Of a DNA stretch of 64,000 bases, positions 33,660-44,279 are shown piece after piece. Origin of the DNA: Didymella arachidicola (taxonomy: Eukaryota > Ascomycota > Dothideomycetes > Pleosporales > Didymellaceae); NCBI GenBank assembly GCA_016630955.3, contig CM049988.1, positions 744,001 through 808,000 on the forward strand. Direction: 5' to 3'. The notes below the pieces were generated by a model that saw only the letters and a program-made list of their open reading frames with translations, was not told where the DNA came from and searched no databases. Position numbers and translations under genes: made by a program. Position 1 is the stretch's first letter. Every line of letters begins with the position of its first letter.

Positions 33660-34414
33660 GGAGGTGTCAATGATGCGTATCGATTGATGCTTGCTCCATT
33701 GACATCGAGTAGCAACCACTCACCACGGTTGTCTCGACATTCTTCTACTTTGATCGTCACACATCTTCACGGCTTGCATATTTTCTCACATGTATTTTGG
33801 CGTACGGAACATGGGTTTGGGATAAGGGTCTGGATACTACTCCCGTGTATATTGGTCAATTCCTCTCAGGGTTACAACGGGCAACCCAAAAGGGGGCGTG
33901 GTTTTCTTCTTCCGCTTTCAGCAGCGAACATTTAATGCATGAATGAGCGCGTAGCAAGCTCTATTCGTATGTGGTTTGACGGCGTGATAGGAATTTGTAG
34001 CTCAATCAAAAATTTCCAAGATTTTTTTTTTTTGCATTCGCACGTTGTTTACCGGTTGTGATTGATGTTGCTCCGACACGTCGAGTCTAAGATGGGTTGT
34101 GGATTCCATCTGTTCTGTTCGGCGCTCCTGGTCAAAACACCAACCGGATACGCGATTTCTGCCCTCAGCCGAGAACAACATCGCGCTGCTAGGCGACGAT
34201 CGTCCAATAGCTCCCTTTCGGCTGCTTTCCGAATCTTCAGCCACGATCCTGCCGCCTGCTAAAGCGTTGGGACCCTTAGACGCTTCTTCCTTGCACACTA
34301 GCTTGGACGCCTGATCGGGTACGCTAGGTAGTGTGGTGGTGCACGCAAAGGCAATTGCACGCGTACTACAGTTGTAGCAAGCTGTGCAGAACATCACTGC
34401 TGGACTGTCTTCCC
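33660..34414. other. Intergenic
   Basis: 755 bp between two plus-strand genes. A T12 run at about 34020-34033 is the only simple repeat. Nothing else recognised. Confidence 0.5.
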
Positions 34415-34423
34415 ATGCACGAC

Positions 34424-35773
34424 ATGCCGTCAACAACAACGACAACACAAGCAGCGAGCCCGAGCCCGTCAGCACACCCAGCTGCCGACCCACTCCTCGC
34501 ATCCACACTCCTCGCACCCTCTACCCTAGACGCTCTATTCGACACCCTAGCCGGCAACCCTGCACACGAGCCGGGCTCCGTCCTGGCCCTCAACATGCCC
34601 TCGCTCGACGCCGCGCTTGCCACCACATTCCAACACGCCTCCCTTGTGGCCCTCAGCTCTGACGCGACAAAGTCGCTGTCTTGCGTCGCGCAGCGCCTGC
34701 TCGTCGATGCGCTCCTACGCTACCCCGAGCACAGCGTGGCTGTCGTGGATGCGACGGGCGGCTTTGATGTTGTCGGGTTGTATCAATCCGTGCTTGCGCG
34801 GATGGAGCAAGAGCAAGGGGAAGCGGGGTTGGAGGTGCGGCGGAGTGGAGTAGGGATGTTGCAGGAGAGGGCGGCGAAGACGCTGGATCGGGTGAGGATC
34901 TTGAGGGTTTTTGACTTTGTGGGGATGAGGGAGGCGGTTGGGGAGTTGAAGGATGGGTTGGAGGGGAGGGGGGTGAGTGGCGGTGGTGTAAGTGTGATGG
35001 AGGGAGGGAGGGAGAGCAGTACGGCGGAGAGAGTGGGTGCGGGGATAGAGCGGCCGCTGCAGATGGAGAGAACGGAGGTAGCGGACAGTGAGGACGAAGA
35101 GGAGGATCTAGAAGATGAGGACGACGAGATGCTATTCGACGCCCCGGCGCTGGGTTCAGATCCAGTCCAAATGCTACCGTCAAATCCGACTGCGAACGCC
35201 AGCACGCCAGACATTGGACCAGATCAACAGGCCACAGCAGACCCAGCATCCCAGCCACCGCTCAAAACGATCCTCATCGACAACCTGGCCCATGTGCTCG
35301 GCCCTCTTCTGAAGCAGGACAACATCTCCGCCAACATGCTCGCAACGATTTTCCTGACCACCCTTTCAAACATGACAAGCGCACACGCCCTGCACACCGT
35401 CCTATTGAATCCTTGCACGATGCCACGCGCCTCTTCGCCCTCGAGAAGACCAGCTGATAATGCACCGCAAGGGCCTCTACAAGGACGTGCACCCCAGCCC
35501 CCACCTCCGCCGAGTATTTTCTCGTCAAACGTAGCGGTGCCCGCGTTGTTAGGGCTGATGAGCAGGTATGCGGATGCGCATTTGCTGGTCAGCATGCTAC
35601 CGTGGCGGAAGCTGGATGCTCGGGCGTACTACGCAGCGGGTAGGGATCGGGGAAAGAAGAGAGGCGTAGAGATGGCAGGTGTTGTTGAAGTGATTGCTGA
35701 TCGGCGGGGAGGGAGATGTGGTGCATGGGCGGCTTTCAGAGAAGGAAAGGATGATGGCATTGCGGAGTTGTGA
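34424..35773 (+). CDS. Rad51/RecA-fold-like protein (putative recombination paralogue)
   Basis: A single exon of 449 residues from the ATG at 34424 (MPSTTTTTQ); ATGs at 34415 and 34331 are alternatives. The pattern of strands and helices suggests a divergent RecA/Rad51-type domain: VLALNMPSLDAAL, then SVAVVDATGGFDVVGLYQSV and DRVRILRVFDFVGMREAV, then TILIDNLAHVLGPLLKQDN (Walker-B-like, aliphatic strand ending in Asp), and a late strand AHLLVSMLPW. No canonical Walker A (GxxxxGKT) is present, as in some Rad51 paralogues and Shu-complex proteins. A long Glu/Asp insert and a Pro-rich insert separate the blocks. I infer a role in recombinational repair only from this resemblance. It could instead be an uncharacterised fungal family. 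Confidence 0.5.
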   Translation: MPSTTTTTQAASPSPSAHPAADPLLASTLLAPSTLDALFDTLAGNPAHEPGSVLALNMPSLDAALATTFQHASLVALSSDATKSLSCVAQRLLVDALLRYPEHSVAVVDATGGFDVVGLYQSVLARMEQEQGEAGLEVRRSGVGMLQERAAKTLDRVRILRVFDFVGMREAVGELKDGLEGRGVSGGGVSVMEGGRESSTAERVGAGIERPLQMERTEVADSEDEEEDLEDEDDEMLFDAPALGSDPVQMLPSNPTANASTPDIGPDQQATADPASQPPLKTILIDNLAHVLGPLLKQDNISANMLATIFLTTLSNMTSAHALHTVLLNPCTMPRASSPSRRPADNAPQGPLQGRAPQPPPPPSIFSSNVAVPALLGLMSRYADAHLLVSMLPWRKLDARAYYAAGRDRGKKRGVEMAGVVEVIADRRGGRCGAWAAFREGKDDGIAEL

Positions 35774-35801
35774 TGTGTTTTGATGATACCCAGTTGTTAA
35801 G

Positions 35802-37274
35802 CTATGTGGAAGCCGAGGGGAGGGCAAAATCTGCGTCTCCCGTGTTGTGCACCCAGCCGGTCAAACCGTGCTTCTGCATGTCTTGCTTGACTCTCCTCCT
35901 TGCTGCTAGGGTGTGGTGGGCTTTGACATTTTGGTATAGAGCTTGAGTGAGTGCCTCGAGTATAGCCGGCGTGCTGGCGATGCGAGCAATCTGCACTGCT
36001 AGCATCCAGGTATTCTTGCGACAGATTCTGCTAGCTCCCCTTGGGTCCATCTGTTTCCTGCCTTGCAGAACACCGCCAATCAGGGTTTCTTGCCACGAGG
36101 GTGTGAACACTGCACTGAGATTGCTGGCGACGGCCTTTTCGTGCGCTGCAACACTTCGTCGGCTCCACGCGAACTCCCTGTGTGTGGTTCGGACGCTGAA
36201 AGGCTGCCATCTGTAGCCTCCACTCCATGCTCGGATGGTTTCTTCAGTGAGGCCTTGTAGTCGGCCTGAGCGGGAGAAGGCCCGCTCGCAGGCACTAGGG
36301 ACATACTGCGATGCTGGTAGGATAAGAGAACGGATGTATACGTTCCTTGGGGATATTATTTTCGACGCAACCGAAGATAGGAGTGACGTCGCCTGCTTCA
36401 TAGCGAGCTTATCTGTACAAGACTTGCTCAGAGTGGGTGGAGCATCTGGACGAGAAGGCTTGCAGCGGACAGCGCCAAGGAGGGAAAAGTTGGAGCGTCC
36501 ACGCAGTGCCCCTACACTCTGTGGTCCAAGTTCAGACGTGACGGTCGGCGGTGCACTCGTCCAGGGTGTCGCATCCTCCTGGGCATCCATGGTCAGCTCC
36601 ATGCTGGCGTCGCCGCAGGGCGCTTCTGAGCAGTACATGTGAATCTGGACATCTTCATGCATAGTAAAGGGCTGAGGCCGTTGCTCGGATTGGTCTAAAC
36701 TAGAGCGTCGGTGAACAAAGGCCGAGTGCGAGTGCGAGTCCGAATGTATGCTCGAGATGCGCTCACATTCATCGAGCAAGAAGCGGTTGAAGGTGCGAAT
36801 GGCAACGATCTCAGCATGCCAGTCGTGGAGGATGTTACCGTCAGCCTGTGGCAGCTTGCTGTAAGGGAGACATTTCATCCCAGTCCTGAGGGGAGCGTCA
36901 GCGCTAGGTCGAGGGAGACGCAATGGAACGCGAGGAGGCAATGAACTATGTGAAGCCCACGTCCAGAATCAGCAGCTAGAGCGGAGCCCTGGCGGACGTT
37001 GCACTTGCAGGAGCAGCTAGGCGCAGACGCTACGTACCCCAAGGCGACGCATGAGAGCTTGCCGTCTTTGCTTCACGATAAGCACAGGCCACAAACAAGT
37101 CTGGTGGTGGTGGTGGTGGGGGTGGTGGGGGTGGTCACCTTTGGCCAGGACGATGCCGCTCAGAGGAACCCATTCCCTCGCGCCGTCGGTGCGCAGACGC
37201 GGCTTGCGCTTGTCTGGCAGCTGTGCGAAGGCCCTCAGCACGCAGTCAGCGACGGCATCGGCATCGGGGTCCAT
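35802..37274 (-). CDS. TAD1: tRNA-specific adenosine deaminase 1 (A37 to I37 in tRNA-Ala)
   Basis: Tad1/ADAT1 deaminates adenosine 37 of tRNA-Ala to inosine. Three exons (37274-37139, 37065-37038, 36885-35802) give 415 residues. The deaminase motifs are complete: zinc/proton-shuttle HAE in ILHDWHAEIVAIRTFN, PCG in MYCSEAPCGDASMEL, and the later KSCTDKLA cysteine. Exon 2 is only 28 bp and encodes DGKLSCVALG between two introns; it is required to join VLAK to TGMKCLPYSKL. The start at 37274 (MDPDADAVADCVLRAF) fits orthologues; the frame is open upstream to 37388. Intron 1 carries a GGT/GGGGGT-rich tract on the plus strand. A low-complexity insert with SHSHS and Arg/Ser separates the HAE and PCG blocks. 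The gene is divergent from the NT-C2 gene. Confidence 0.9.
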
Positions 37275-37534
37275 TGCGGTGCGAGTCCGGGCGACGCAAG
37301 CATGCAGGCAGGTGGCCGGGCTGACGCTGGTGTTTTTGCGGAGCTCTCCGGAAACGGGGAGGAAGGCGTTCACGGACCCGAGTGACATTGTGAGATTGTG
37401 CGCGCTCGCGGTTCCAGTCTCGCGCAGGCAACTCTATCGCCGAACCCTGTCGCTCGCTGGCTGACCGTGTCGTGCTTGTATATCTACACGCGGCCGCTGC
37501 CCTTCCCGCCCACTATGCAGGCCTTTGGTGAGCA

Positions 37535-38772
37535 ATGTCCACGCTGCGGCTGCGCTCCGTCGCCTTTGCGGCGCAAACGCTCACGATCCCAGTGCCCAAG
37601 AACCGCCGCGTAGGGAATTCCCGTGACGGCGACCTGCTGTCCGTCTGTATGAGACGCGCTCGCTGACAGTGCACGCAGCCCAAGTTCGACCTGCACCTGA
37701 GGGTGAGCGGCCGCGGCTCCCCCCCGCGCGCAACCAACGGCCCTGGACGCAGTGGACTGATGGCATGCAGATCGTCGACCTCAACAACGTCCCGCTCACG
37801 TCGGGCACGTCGTTCGTGAAATGGCACCTCCCCCACTCGACCGCCGCCGAGCACCGCGGCAAGACGGAGAACCGCCCCATCACGGAGCACAAGGTGCAGT
37901 ACGACTATGACACGACCCTGCCCGTCCGCCTCACCGTCGACAAGAACGGGATGCTGCAGGAGAGCTACATCGAGTTCGAGGTCGTCCAAGAGTACTCGAA
38001 CGCGGGGCGCGGCGAGCGCATCGCACTGGGCACCGTGAAGCTCAACCTCGCCGAGTACGTCGAGCAGAGCGAGCTCGCCGCGGCCGACGGCGACGACCCC
38101 GGCGTGACGCGGCGCTACCTCATGCAGAACAGCAAGATCAACAGCACCCTCAAGCTCGGCATATACATGCACCAGACCGACGGCGACAAGAACTTCATCG
38201 CGCCCGCCCTCAAGACCCCCCAGGTCTTCAGCGGCATTGCGGGCATCATGGCCGGCGAGCAGGCCGAGCTCGAGGACAGCGGCGCGGCGCCCTCGCTGAT
38301 CACCAAGTCGAGAGACGCGAGCGAGCTGCAAGACATGTACAGGCGCACTCTCGCCGCATACTGGTCTGCCCAGCCCGGCGAGCTCAAGGCAGACGAGTGC
38401 ATAGAAGACATCTTCGCCGGCGGAGACGGCTGGGGCGACCGCGCGAAGCCGTACTCACCACAGCGCGGCGGCACACGCTTCACAACAACAGCGACAGGCG
38501 ACAGTAGCACTTCTTACAGTAGCACTTCTTTGAGTAGCGACGAGAGGCATATGCAAGGGAGTGGGCGCATGTACCGCAAGTCCCAGGACACTCTGCGACC
38601 CGGGAGTGCGCAGTCAGCGTCACCGAAGAAGCATGTGCGCGGCAGAGGGAGCCTCGAACAGCAGGCGCACCACATGAAGGTTGAGGCCGAGAAGAGACGG
38701 CATCGACCACACCACGAGGTGGACGAGTTCGAGCTGCGCCAAGACCTGTGCAGCTGGAAGCGGCCTATCTAG
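37535..38772 (+). CDS. NT-C2 (EEIG1/EHBP1 N-terminal C2) domain protein
   Basis: Three exons (37535-37609, 37679-37702, 37771-38772) encode 366 residues. Exon 2 is a 24-bp micro-exon (PKFDLHLR) that completes the first C2 strand; without it the domain start is lost. The N-terminus then reads VPKNRRPKFDLHLRIVDLNN followed by VPLTSGTSFVKWHLP, ending the NT-C2 domain near residue 170 (INSTLKLGIYM). Such C2 domains are thought to bind membranes or membrane-associated partners, but no biochemical role is established for the fungal members. The C-terminal half is disordered, with a 15-bp tandem duplication (SSTSYSSTSLSS) and a charged coiled-coil-like end. A 22/20-bp minisatellite follows the stop codon. 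Confidence 0.83.
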
Positions 38773-38800
38773 AGGCCAAGATCAAAGATGCTGATATTAG

Positions 38801-38893
38801 CGTACCATGTGCTCACAGATTCCGTACCATGTGCTCACAGATTGCGTACAGTGCTCACAGATTACGTACAGTGCTCACAGATTGCGTACAGTG
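38801..38893 (+). repeat. Minisatellite, 20-22-bp unit
   Basis: About 4.5 head-to-tail copies of a unit like CGTACAGTGCTCACAGATTG; the first two copies carry a 2-bp longer form (CGTACCATGTGCTCACAGATT). Located about 30 bp after the stop of the NT-C2 gene, so probably in its 3' UTR. Confidence 0.9.
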
Positions 38894-39352
38894 CTAGAAG
38901 CCCTTCTTGAAAGCGCCCAACTACTCACAGACGAGGCTCAGGGACAAAGTACGCCATGTGGCCCCGCGGCTGTGTAGTCACACATCCTGCGGTCAACATC
39001 CACTGGGAACCGAGAATATTCAAGGCGCATGGGATGTGTGTGGTACTGCTCGGCATTTTCGGCCCCATGCTGAGGATTGCCCTGCACAATGAGCGAACGT
39101 TGTAGTAGCTCAGCCTCACTGTCCTGCAAGTTATGCGAACAAGGGCCTCGCTTGGAGTACCCTTATCAACCATACCAGACTTGAATATCTCGCTTGCCGT
39201 GTTCCCCTACCTTTCTTGCCGTCCTCCTCTTGACATTATGTTCGCCAAAAAAATTCCATCTGACATCCATGAGTCGTTATTGAAGCAAAATTCCCGCCCT
39301 TGCTGGACGAATCCCAAAGAAAGATCCTCGCCAACACAGCGTTTACCCCGAG
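38894..39352. other. Intergenic
   Basis: Space between the minisatellite and the first F-box-like gene. No feature recognised. Confidence 0.45.
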
Positions 39353-39963
39353 ATGTCTTGGACAGTTTTACCTGCGGCGCTGAAGCTGCATATCCTCCAA
39401 CTCCTCCTCGCCTCCCCCGCGCCCATCGACTACGCAACCCACACTGACAACCTGGTGTGTGGCGCCTTGGAGACGCTCATCAGCACCAACAACACCGCAC
39501 TGGTGTCCTTATCCCTCGAAGCCTGTATTCCCGCTTCAAAGTCCTCTCATTGCGACTTCCTCTAATCGTGACCTCAGACTACACGACCAACACCTTCGTC
39601 ATCAGACCACAAACAACATACGCCGGCGTAGAGGAAACAAAGACCTTCCGCCCCCAGAAGGAACACGCTCAACAAATGAAACACCTCATCGACGAAACAG
39701 CGCCTGTTTCGCCGCCTGCTGGTGTCACCGCCCCTGTTGATTCGGGCTATGCTTCACGTGACTGCGAGAGTGTCCGTGGAGATTCAGCTCCAGCTGTTGC
39801 TGACCTGGCTTGCGCTCTCGAGGCTGCGCTGTTGGAGAGTTCTGCGGTCAAGCGGGGCGGTAGACAGCGGAGACTCTTTGATTGTGTCAATCATGAGGGC
39901 AGCTCTTTGAAGAGCCAGAGGGAAACGGCGGTTCGGAAGATTAGCCGGGCGCATTCCAAGTGA
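39353..39963 (+). CDS. F-box-like orphan protein, first tandem paralogue
   Basis: Two exons (39353-39524 and 39578-39963; 53-bp intron) give 185 residues. The N-terminus MSWTVLPAALKLHILQLLLA has the LP..L...IL..L pattern of a degenerate F-box, the SKP1-binding helix of SCF ubiquitin ligases. It is followed by ALETLISTNNTALVSLSLEA and, across the intron, YYTTNTFVIRPQ, after which the sequence is short, Ser/Ala/Glu-rich and probably disordered. The exon junction matches the one deduced in the next gene (ATDA/YYANDTFLI), which supports both models. Compared with the later F-box-like gene at 47.9 kb it is much shorter and may be truncated. Substrate and function are unknown. Confidence 0.5.
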
Positions 39964-40249
39964 AGACGCTGGGTCTTGGTTGAAGGGATCTGGGATTGGC
40001 AGGGTTTCGTCGAGTGTCGTGAGACAATGTAATATTTCCTGCATAGGGGATAGATCGCTATTTTCTTGTCTCTTCTCGGCAAAGAACCACCGAATTGATC
40101 TCCTCATTTCAGGCTGTCTCTGAGTGTCTCCACGTTCATATGCTTGGTACGGATTCCGCTGATATGGGACGCGAAGCGACTTTCACCAGAGTATGATGCT
40201 TGCCGCCAGTGAACGCGAGTAACTTTGGCGGCGTTGCACAATAGCTCAT
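39964..40249. other. Intergenic between tandem F-box-like genes
   Basis: Short spacer; nothing recognised. Confidence 0.4.
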
Positions 40250-41176
40250 CCACTCGTCAAACAATCCAACAACACACTCCTCGACACAGCCAGCAGCTAT
40301 GTTCAGCTGAGGCGGCGACTACCTACAGAGCTTACGATCGAGATCTTGCAGCAAGCATTCGTACGGGCAGACCTCATCACGTACCGACACCACCTGCATA
40401 ACCTCCAGATAGATGGTCTGAGCCTACTCATGAGTACACGCAACAGGCAGCTTGCGCAGCTTGCGACTGATGCGTGTCGGTTGGAATGCCTGCTCTATAT
40501 CGTCAACACACAGTGAGGGCCTTCAGCCTCGTGCAACGGCTTATTGAAACGCGGTGCGGTCGCAGTTAATTTGGAGCTCACTCTTCCTCTCAGCGGTGGT
40601 CGCGAATCATAGTCTCTACACAGAGCAATGCTGACTACCTCTAGACTACGCTAACGACACGTTCCTTATCCTCTCACACATCCTGCGCACCACCTTCGGA
40701 CCCCGCTCTCGTCTTTTTCGACCAAAGCCAGAGTATACTTGGCAGATTCAACATCTGGTGTTCAGAGCCTGTACGTGCTTTCTCACCTACAACGGAATCT
40801 CATGCACTACACTCACGATGAGCTCGCCAGTATCCTCAGTCGCCCGATATATCCATGGTCGTTCCTGGTTACCAGTCCCGCAGAATACATCGCCTCAGAT
40901 GACGATGTTGCAGCACGGATGGACTGGCAACACGACATCGGTTTCCTGAGAACCTCCATGGTAGATATACAGGTCGCGGGTGAGTGCATGCTTGACCTGC
41001 CACTACATGGGGCAAGAGCAAATGCCTTGAGAAGATTGCTCACTGCTTGCACTTGTCGTTTCCAGGACGATGTTCTGGAGGTGCTAGCATGCGGCAGTAC
41101 GCACGTCAAAGCGAGGAATGTGACTGTCAGCGCAACGGTGAAGGGTTTTAGTCTGTCACTACTCGAGAGTACTTGA
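40250..41176 (+). pseudogene. F-box-like orphan gene, second tandem paralogue (possibly decayed)
   Basis: A frame without a clear ATG reads QLRRRLPTELTIEILQQAF, a good F-box opening, then LSLLMSTRNRQLAQLATDA. A GTCGGT donor in GCG-T|GTCGG and an acceptor before AC-TAC-GCT would join it to YYANDTFLILSHILRTTFG, exactly parallel to the intron of the preceding gene. That intron would be about 180 bp with a poor donor. The 3' part is an open frame ending at 41176 (LASILSRPIYPWSFLVTSPA ... SATVKGFSLSLLEST), in a different phase, so another intron or a frameshift lies near 40770-40840. The absent start, weak donor and unresolved junction suggest a degenerating gene. The exact boundaries are approximate. 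Confidence 0.4.
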
Positions 41177-41960
41177 TTGTGCGCATTTAGGCCGAAAAAG
41201 AAGCTAAACGTGGAATATGTAAGCTTGTCTGGGGTATGTCGTCGCCGCTTGTTCTTGGAGCGGGGGACTTTGCTTTGAACTTGCTCGGTGTTTAGCTTCT
41301 TTACGTGAGGGAGGTGCATCAAGTTTACTTCGTAGATCTATGACGCACCTCGCACGCAGGCTCTTAACCTTATTCGTACTACAAAACGTATCTGCAGTGG
41401 TGGTCCATGATGCGAGATTTCATCGCACGGATATTGCACAAATCCCAGCCAAGCACCAGCATCTTTCACGTTGAATCATCTTCATTCACGCTTCTCAGCG
41501 CTGTTGCTACGCTCGCTATACGCCATGACAAAACCGCTCGCTTCCTGCGCGTCAAGTATGTAACGCAAACAACCATGCCTTCCCATGTCTATCTATAGAT
41601 GTCTATGTCATCCCAATATGTGCTTTAAAATATAGAAATGCCTGCGTCAAACGCCGTAAACCTTCGGTGGCTTGGTAATGTACAACAATGACAGAATGCT
41701 GAAAGAGAAAGGAAGGCTCGAAGTAAAGTCTGTTCGTACCGCCGTTGTAACGCTAGAATTGATGCCAAGGTCGAACGGGGCAGTATAGGACGTACTGAGA
41801 TGATAGGCTCAGAGATGCCAGGTATCGAAGGGCGGTATCGGCGGAGATGGGGCTATCCCGCTCAGTCGCTTAGTTGGTGGTGCTGTCAACGCCGGGAGCT
41901 TCCCAGCATGAGGTCTGTGCAGCCAAGATCGTGGTTCATGGGTTCTGGCTTCGAGCTTTC
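41177..41960. other. Convergent intergenic region
   Basis: 784 bp between an F-box-like gene and the end of the glycosyltransferase gene. No ORF with recognisable content, no repeat. Confidence 0.5.
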
Positions 41961-43264
41961 CTAAAAACCTTCGTCCTTTTGGTTCTTCTGACCCTCCTTC
42001 TTCTTGTCCTCCTTCTCCTCGTCTGTGAGCTCGATCAGCTCTGCGCCCTCGAGCTTGAAGCCCTTTGCGTCAACGATGTGCTCGCTCGCTGTCGACAGGT
42101 AGAGCTGATGCAGCCTGGGCAGGAAGTACTGCATGACAGAGTCTGCCAGATTCTTGGCCACAAGATTCTTGTTAACCCAGAAGTGCCTAACGAAGACGCC
42201 CTTGCATCCGCCACGGTTCTCGGCCTCCGGTGCACCATTCGCTTCGACGCAGGGAAGGACTCGAATGTCGTCCGGTCGGTCGTAATCGTAGCGCAGGTAG
42301 TTGCCGAATGCAGCCTGCTCGTGCGCCCAGTCTTGCTTCCACCTTGCGCAGCCCTTGTACTTTGTCTCAGACGGGCATTCCGCCCATGCCTTGTACATCT
42401 CTTGTGTGCGCTTGCTCTGGCGAGCGATGACGAAGCCTGTATTGAGGTAGCGGTTGCCCTTAGCGTCGTAGTTTTGCGGCTCGTTGGGATCGATGGACAT
42501 CATAGCAAGGGTGTTGTCGGTCATATTCCAGTAGTTGAGCAGCCATTCGAGCGGCAGGTGCGGGTAGTGGAACATGACATCGGAGTCCATGAAGACGATG
42601 TAGTCATGCGTCTTGAGGGCCTCCTTCATCATGGGAACCTTGACCCAAGTGCCCCAGCGGTCGGCGTAGTCTGGTGCGCGGATGAACTTGTAATCGTAAC
42701 CATGGATGCTTGCTGTGCGATGTCAGTGCCTGCATAATGCACTAGGGCGCACCTGGCATACCGAACATATAATGGCTGAGCATACCCGCAGAGAGGGGTC
42801 GCATGCCCTTCCACTTCAGTTCCTTATTCATGAGCTGGCCCTCACCAGTGAGCGGCCTGCTGTCAATGTCCAAGATGAGCACTTTTTTGCCCAGCTTCTG
42901 CGTGAACTTGGGCTTGCCGTGCAGGTGGTATACATCGCCGTCCTCGTCGGTGAAGTTGGCCGCGTCGATTGGATGCAGGATGGGGCCGTAGAGGGCTTTT
43001 ATTATGGCGGGCATCGAAGGGTCCGACTCAGGGACCGATACATTGTGGGCGGTGGGAAAGCTGATGAGCCGTCAGCGCACGTGGATCGAGCAAGGCAATG
43101 CACACCTACTCTATTTGTGTTTGTGATGCGCTGCTCGGCGTGTAACTGAAGCTTGAGCTGTAAATCAGGAGCAGCAGCACGACCGGTATCGCAATCAACA
43201 ACGGGCGCCGCCAGCGACCCTGGGGCCCCATATTCGCCAACGCATGGTACGAGTAGTCCCCCAT
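41961..43264 (-). CDS. Type II membrane glycosyltransferase, GT34-like (alpha-1,6-mannosyl/galactosyltransferase family)
   Basis: Three exons (43264-43110, 43060-42753, 42712-41961) encode 404 residues. A short cytosolic tail (MGDYSYHALANMGPQGRWRR) precedes one transmembrane segment, PLLIAIPVVLLLLIY, giving a type II Golgi topology. The catalytic domain has the nucleotide-sugar DxD in HDYIVFMDSDVMFHY, preceded by the donor-binding block HGYDYKFIRAPDYADRWGTW, and later NTGFVIARQSKRTQEM and GVFVRHFWVNKN. These match the fungal GT34/Mnn10-Mnn11-like superfamily, whose members extend N-glycan mannose chains; the exact transfer reaction is not readable. The C-terminus is Lys/Glu-rich. A hydrophobic 287-codon plus-strand frame over this gene is its antisense shadow. 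Confidence 0.83.
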
Positions 43265-44279
43265 ACCGAAGTGCGCAGTGATTGTATGCGGGGCGGAAGA
43301 ACGACAGGCGGAGCTCGAGGATGTTCCAATGGACGCGTAGGGCTGCGATTCGTCACCGGCGGAGGTGACGGAAAAGGTGTGGTTGGCTTTGCGTCAGCTT
43401 GCGCGTCGACGAACGAATTTCCAATACCCGCGAACAAGCAGCGATGGGGCTGTTAGAAGAGAAATCACAAAGGTGTATGCAGCGGAGGGGAAGGGAAAGA
43501 GCGAAGGGTAGCTGGAAGTCGGACAAAAGCGTAACAGGTGTCAAAGCCACACTCCTGAATGTTTCCTCGTGTTTAGAGCGACAGGGATCTGCTGCAGACA
43601 TGATGACGGTACGGGTTGACGCTGATTGAATGGGAAAGGCGGCCGCAATCACGCCGCTAATACTTGCTAAGTGCCACGATGGGGCGTTGCTTGGCCATAG
43701 GGGCACGAGGCTGGACGTGACAGATTGGACGTTGGGTCTCATTGTGAGGCATTTGCGCGTATCGCAGGAGCAGGCTCTGGCCATCTCACGTATTATCGAT
43801 GGTTGTTCACTCACTTGCGCAAGCTTCCGGGGTAATCAAGGTTGGATGCCTGGCCCGTCAGCCTTCGTGTAGGGCTAAATTTACTCGCGAAACTAAGAGA
43901 TCGACAACGCGTAATCCTCCGGCGCCCGCAACAACACCTGAAACACCTGCCTCGTCCTGCTTAACGACTGGCTTTGTCGCACTGCAACACGCCGTGCCAG
44001 AAGTGTTTCGATGAGGAACGCGCTGCGAGATACGCGCTGCTTCCCTTGTTGAGTACTGTCCCACGCCCTGCGACAACGGCACTGCATGCGGTCAGCCACA
44101 GTCGTATTCTGCGTTCCCTTATCGCAATCCAGCGTAGTAGGGTCTGGGACCGAGGCTCGAGATAGTCAGGGAGCGCTCTTTGCGAATGCAAATCCTCGTA
44201 TTGTCAACAGGCAAGTGATCAAAAGTCAGTTCCCTCAGGGGCAGTGGCGGTGCATGATCTTCGGACTACCGAACGGTCC
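43265..44279. other. Intergenic, 1.0 kb
   Basis: Holds the glycosyltransferase promoter and the 3' flank of the Zn2Cys6 gene. ORFs up to 153 codons occur but look random in composition and have no motif. Confidence 0.5.

Noticed and set aside
38801..38893. Regular direct repeats resembling a CRISPR array
   Set aside because: Copies are immediately adjacent with no spacers, and the genome is eukaryotic; this is a minisatellite.
41874..42737. 287-codon plus-strand ORF with hydrophobic start
   Set aside because: Antisense to the GT34-like gene, whose motifs and intron junctions are convincing; Val/Leu richness comes from antisense codon composition.
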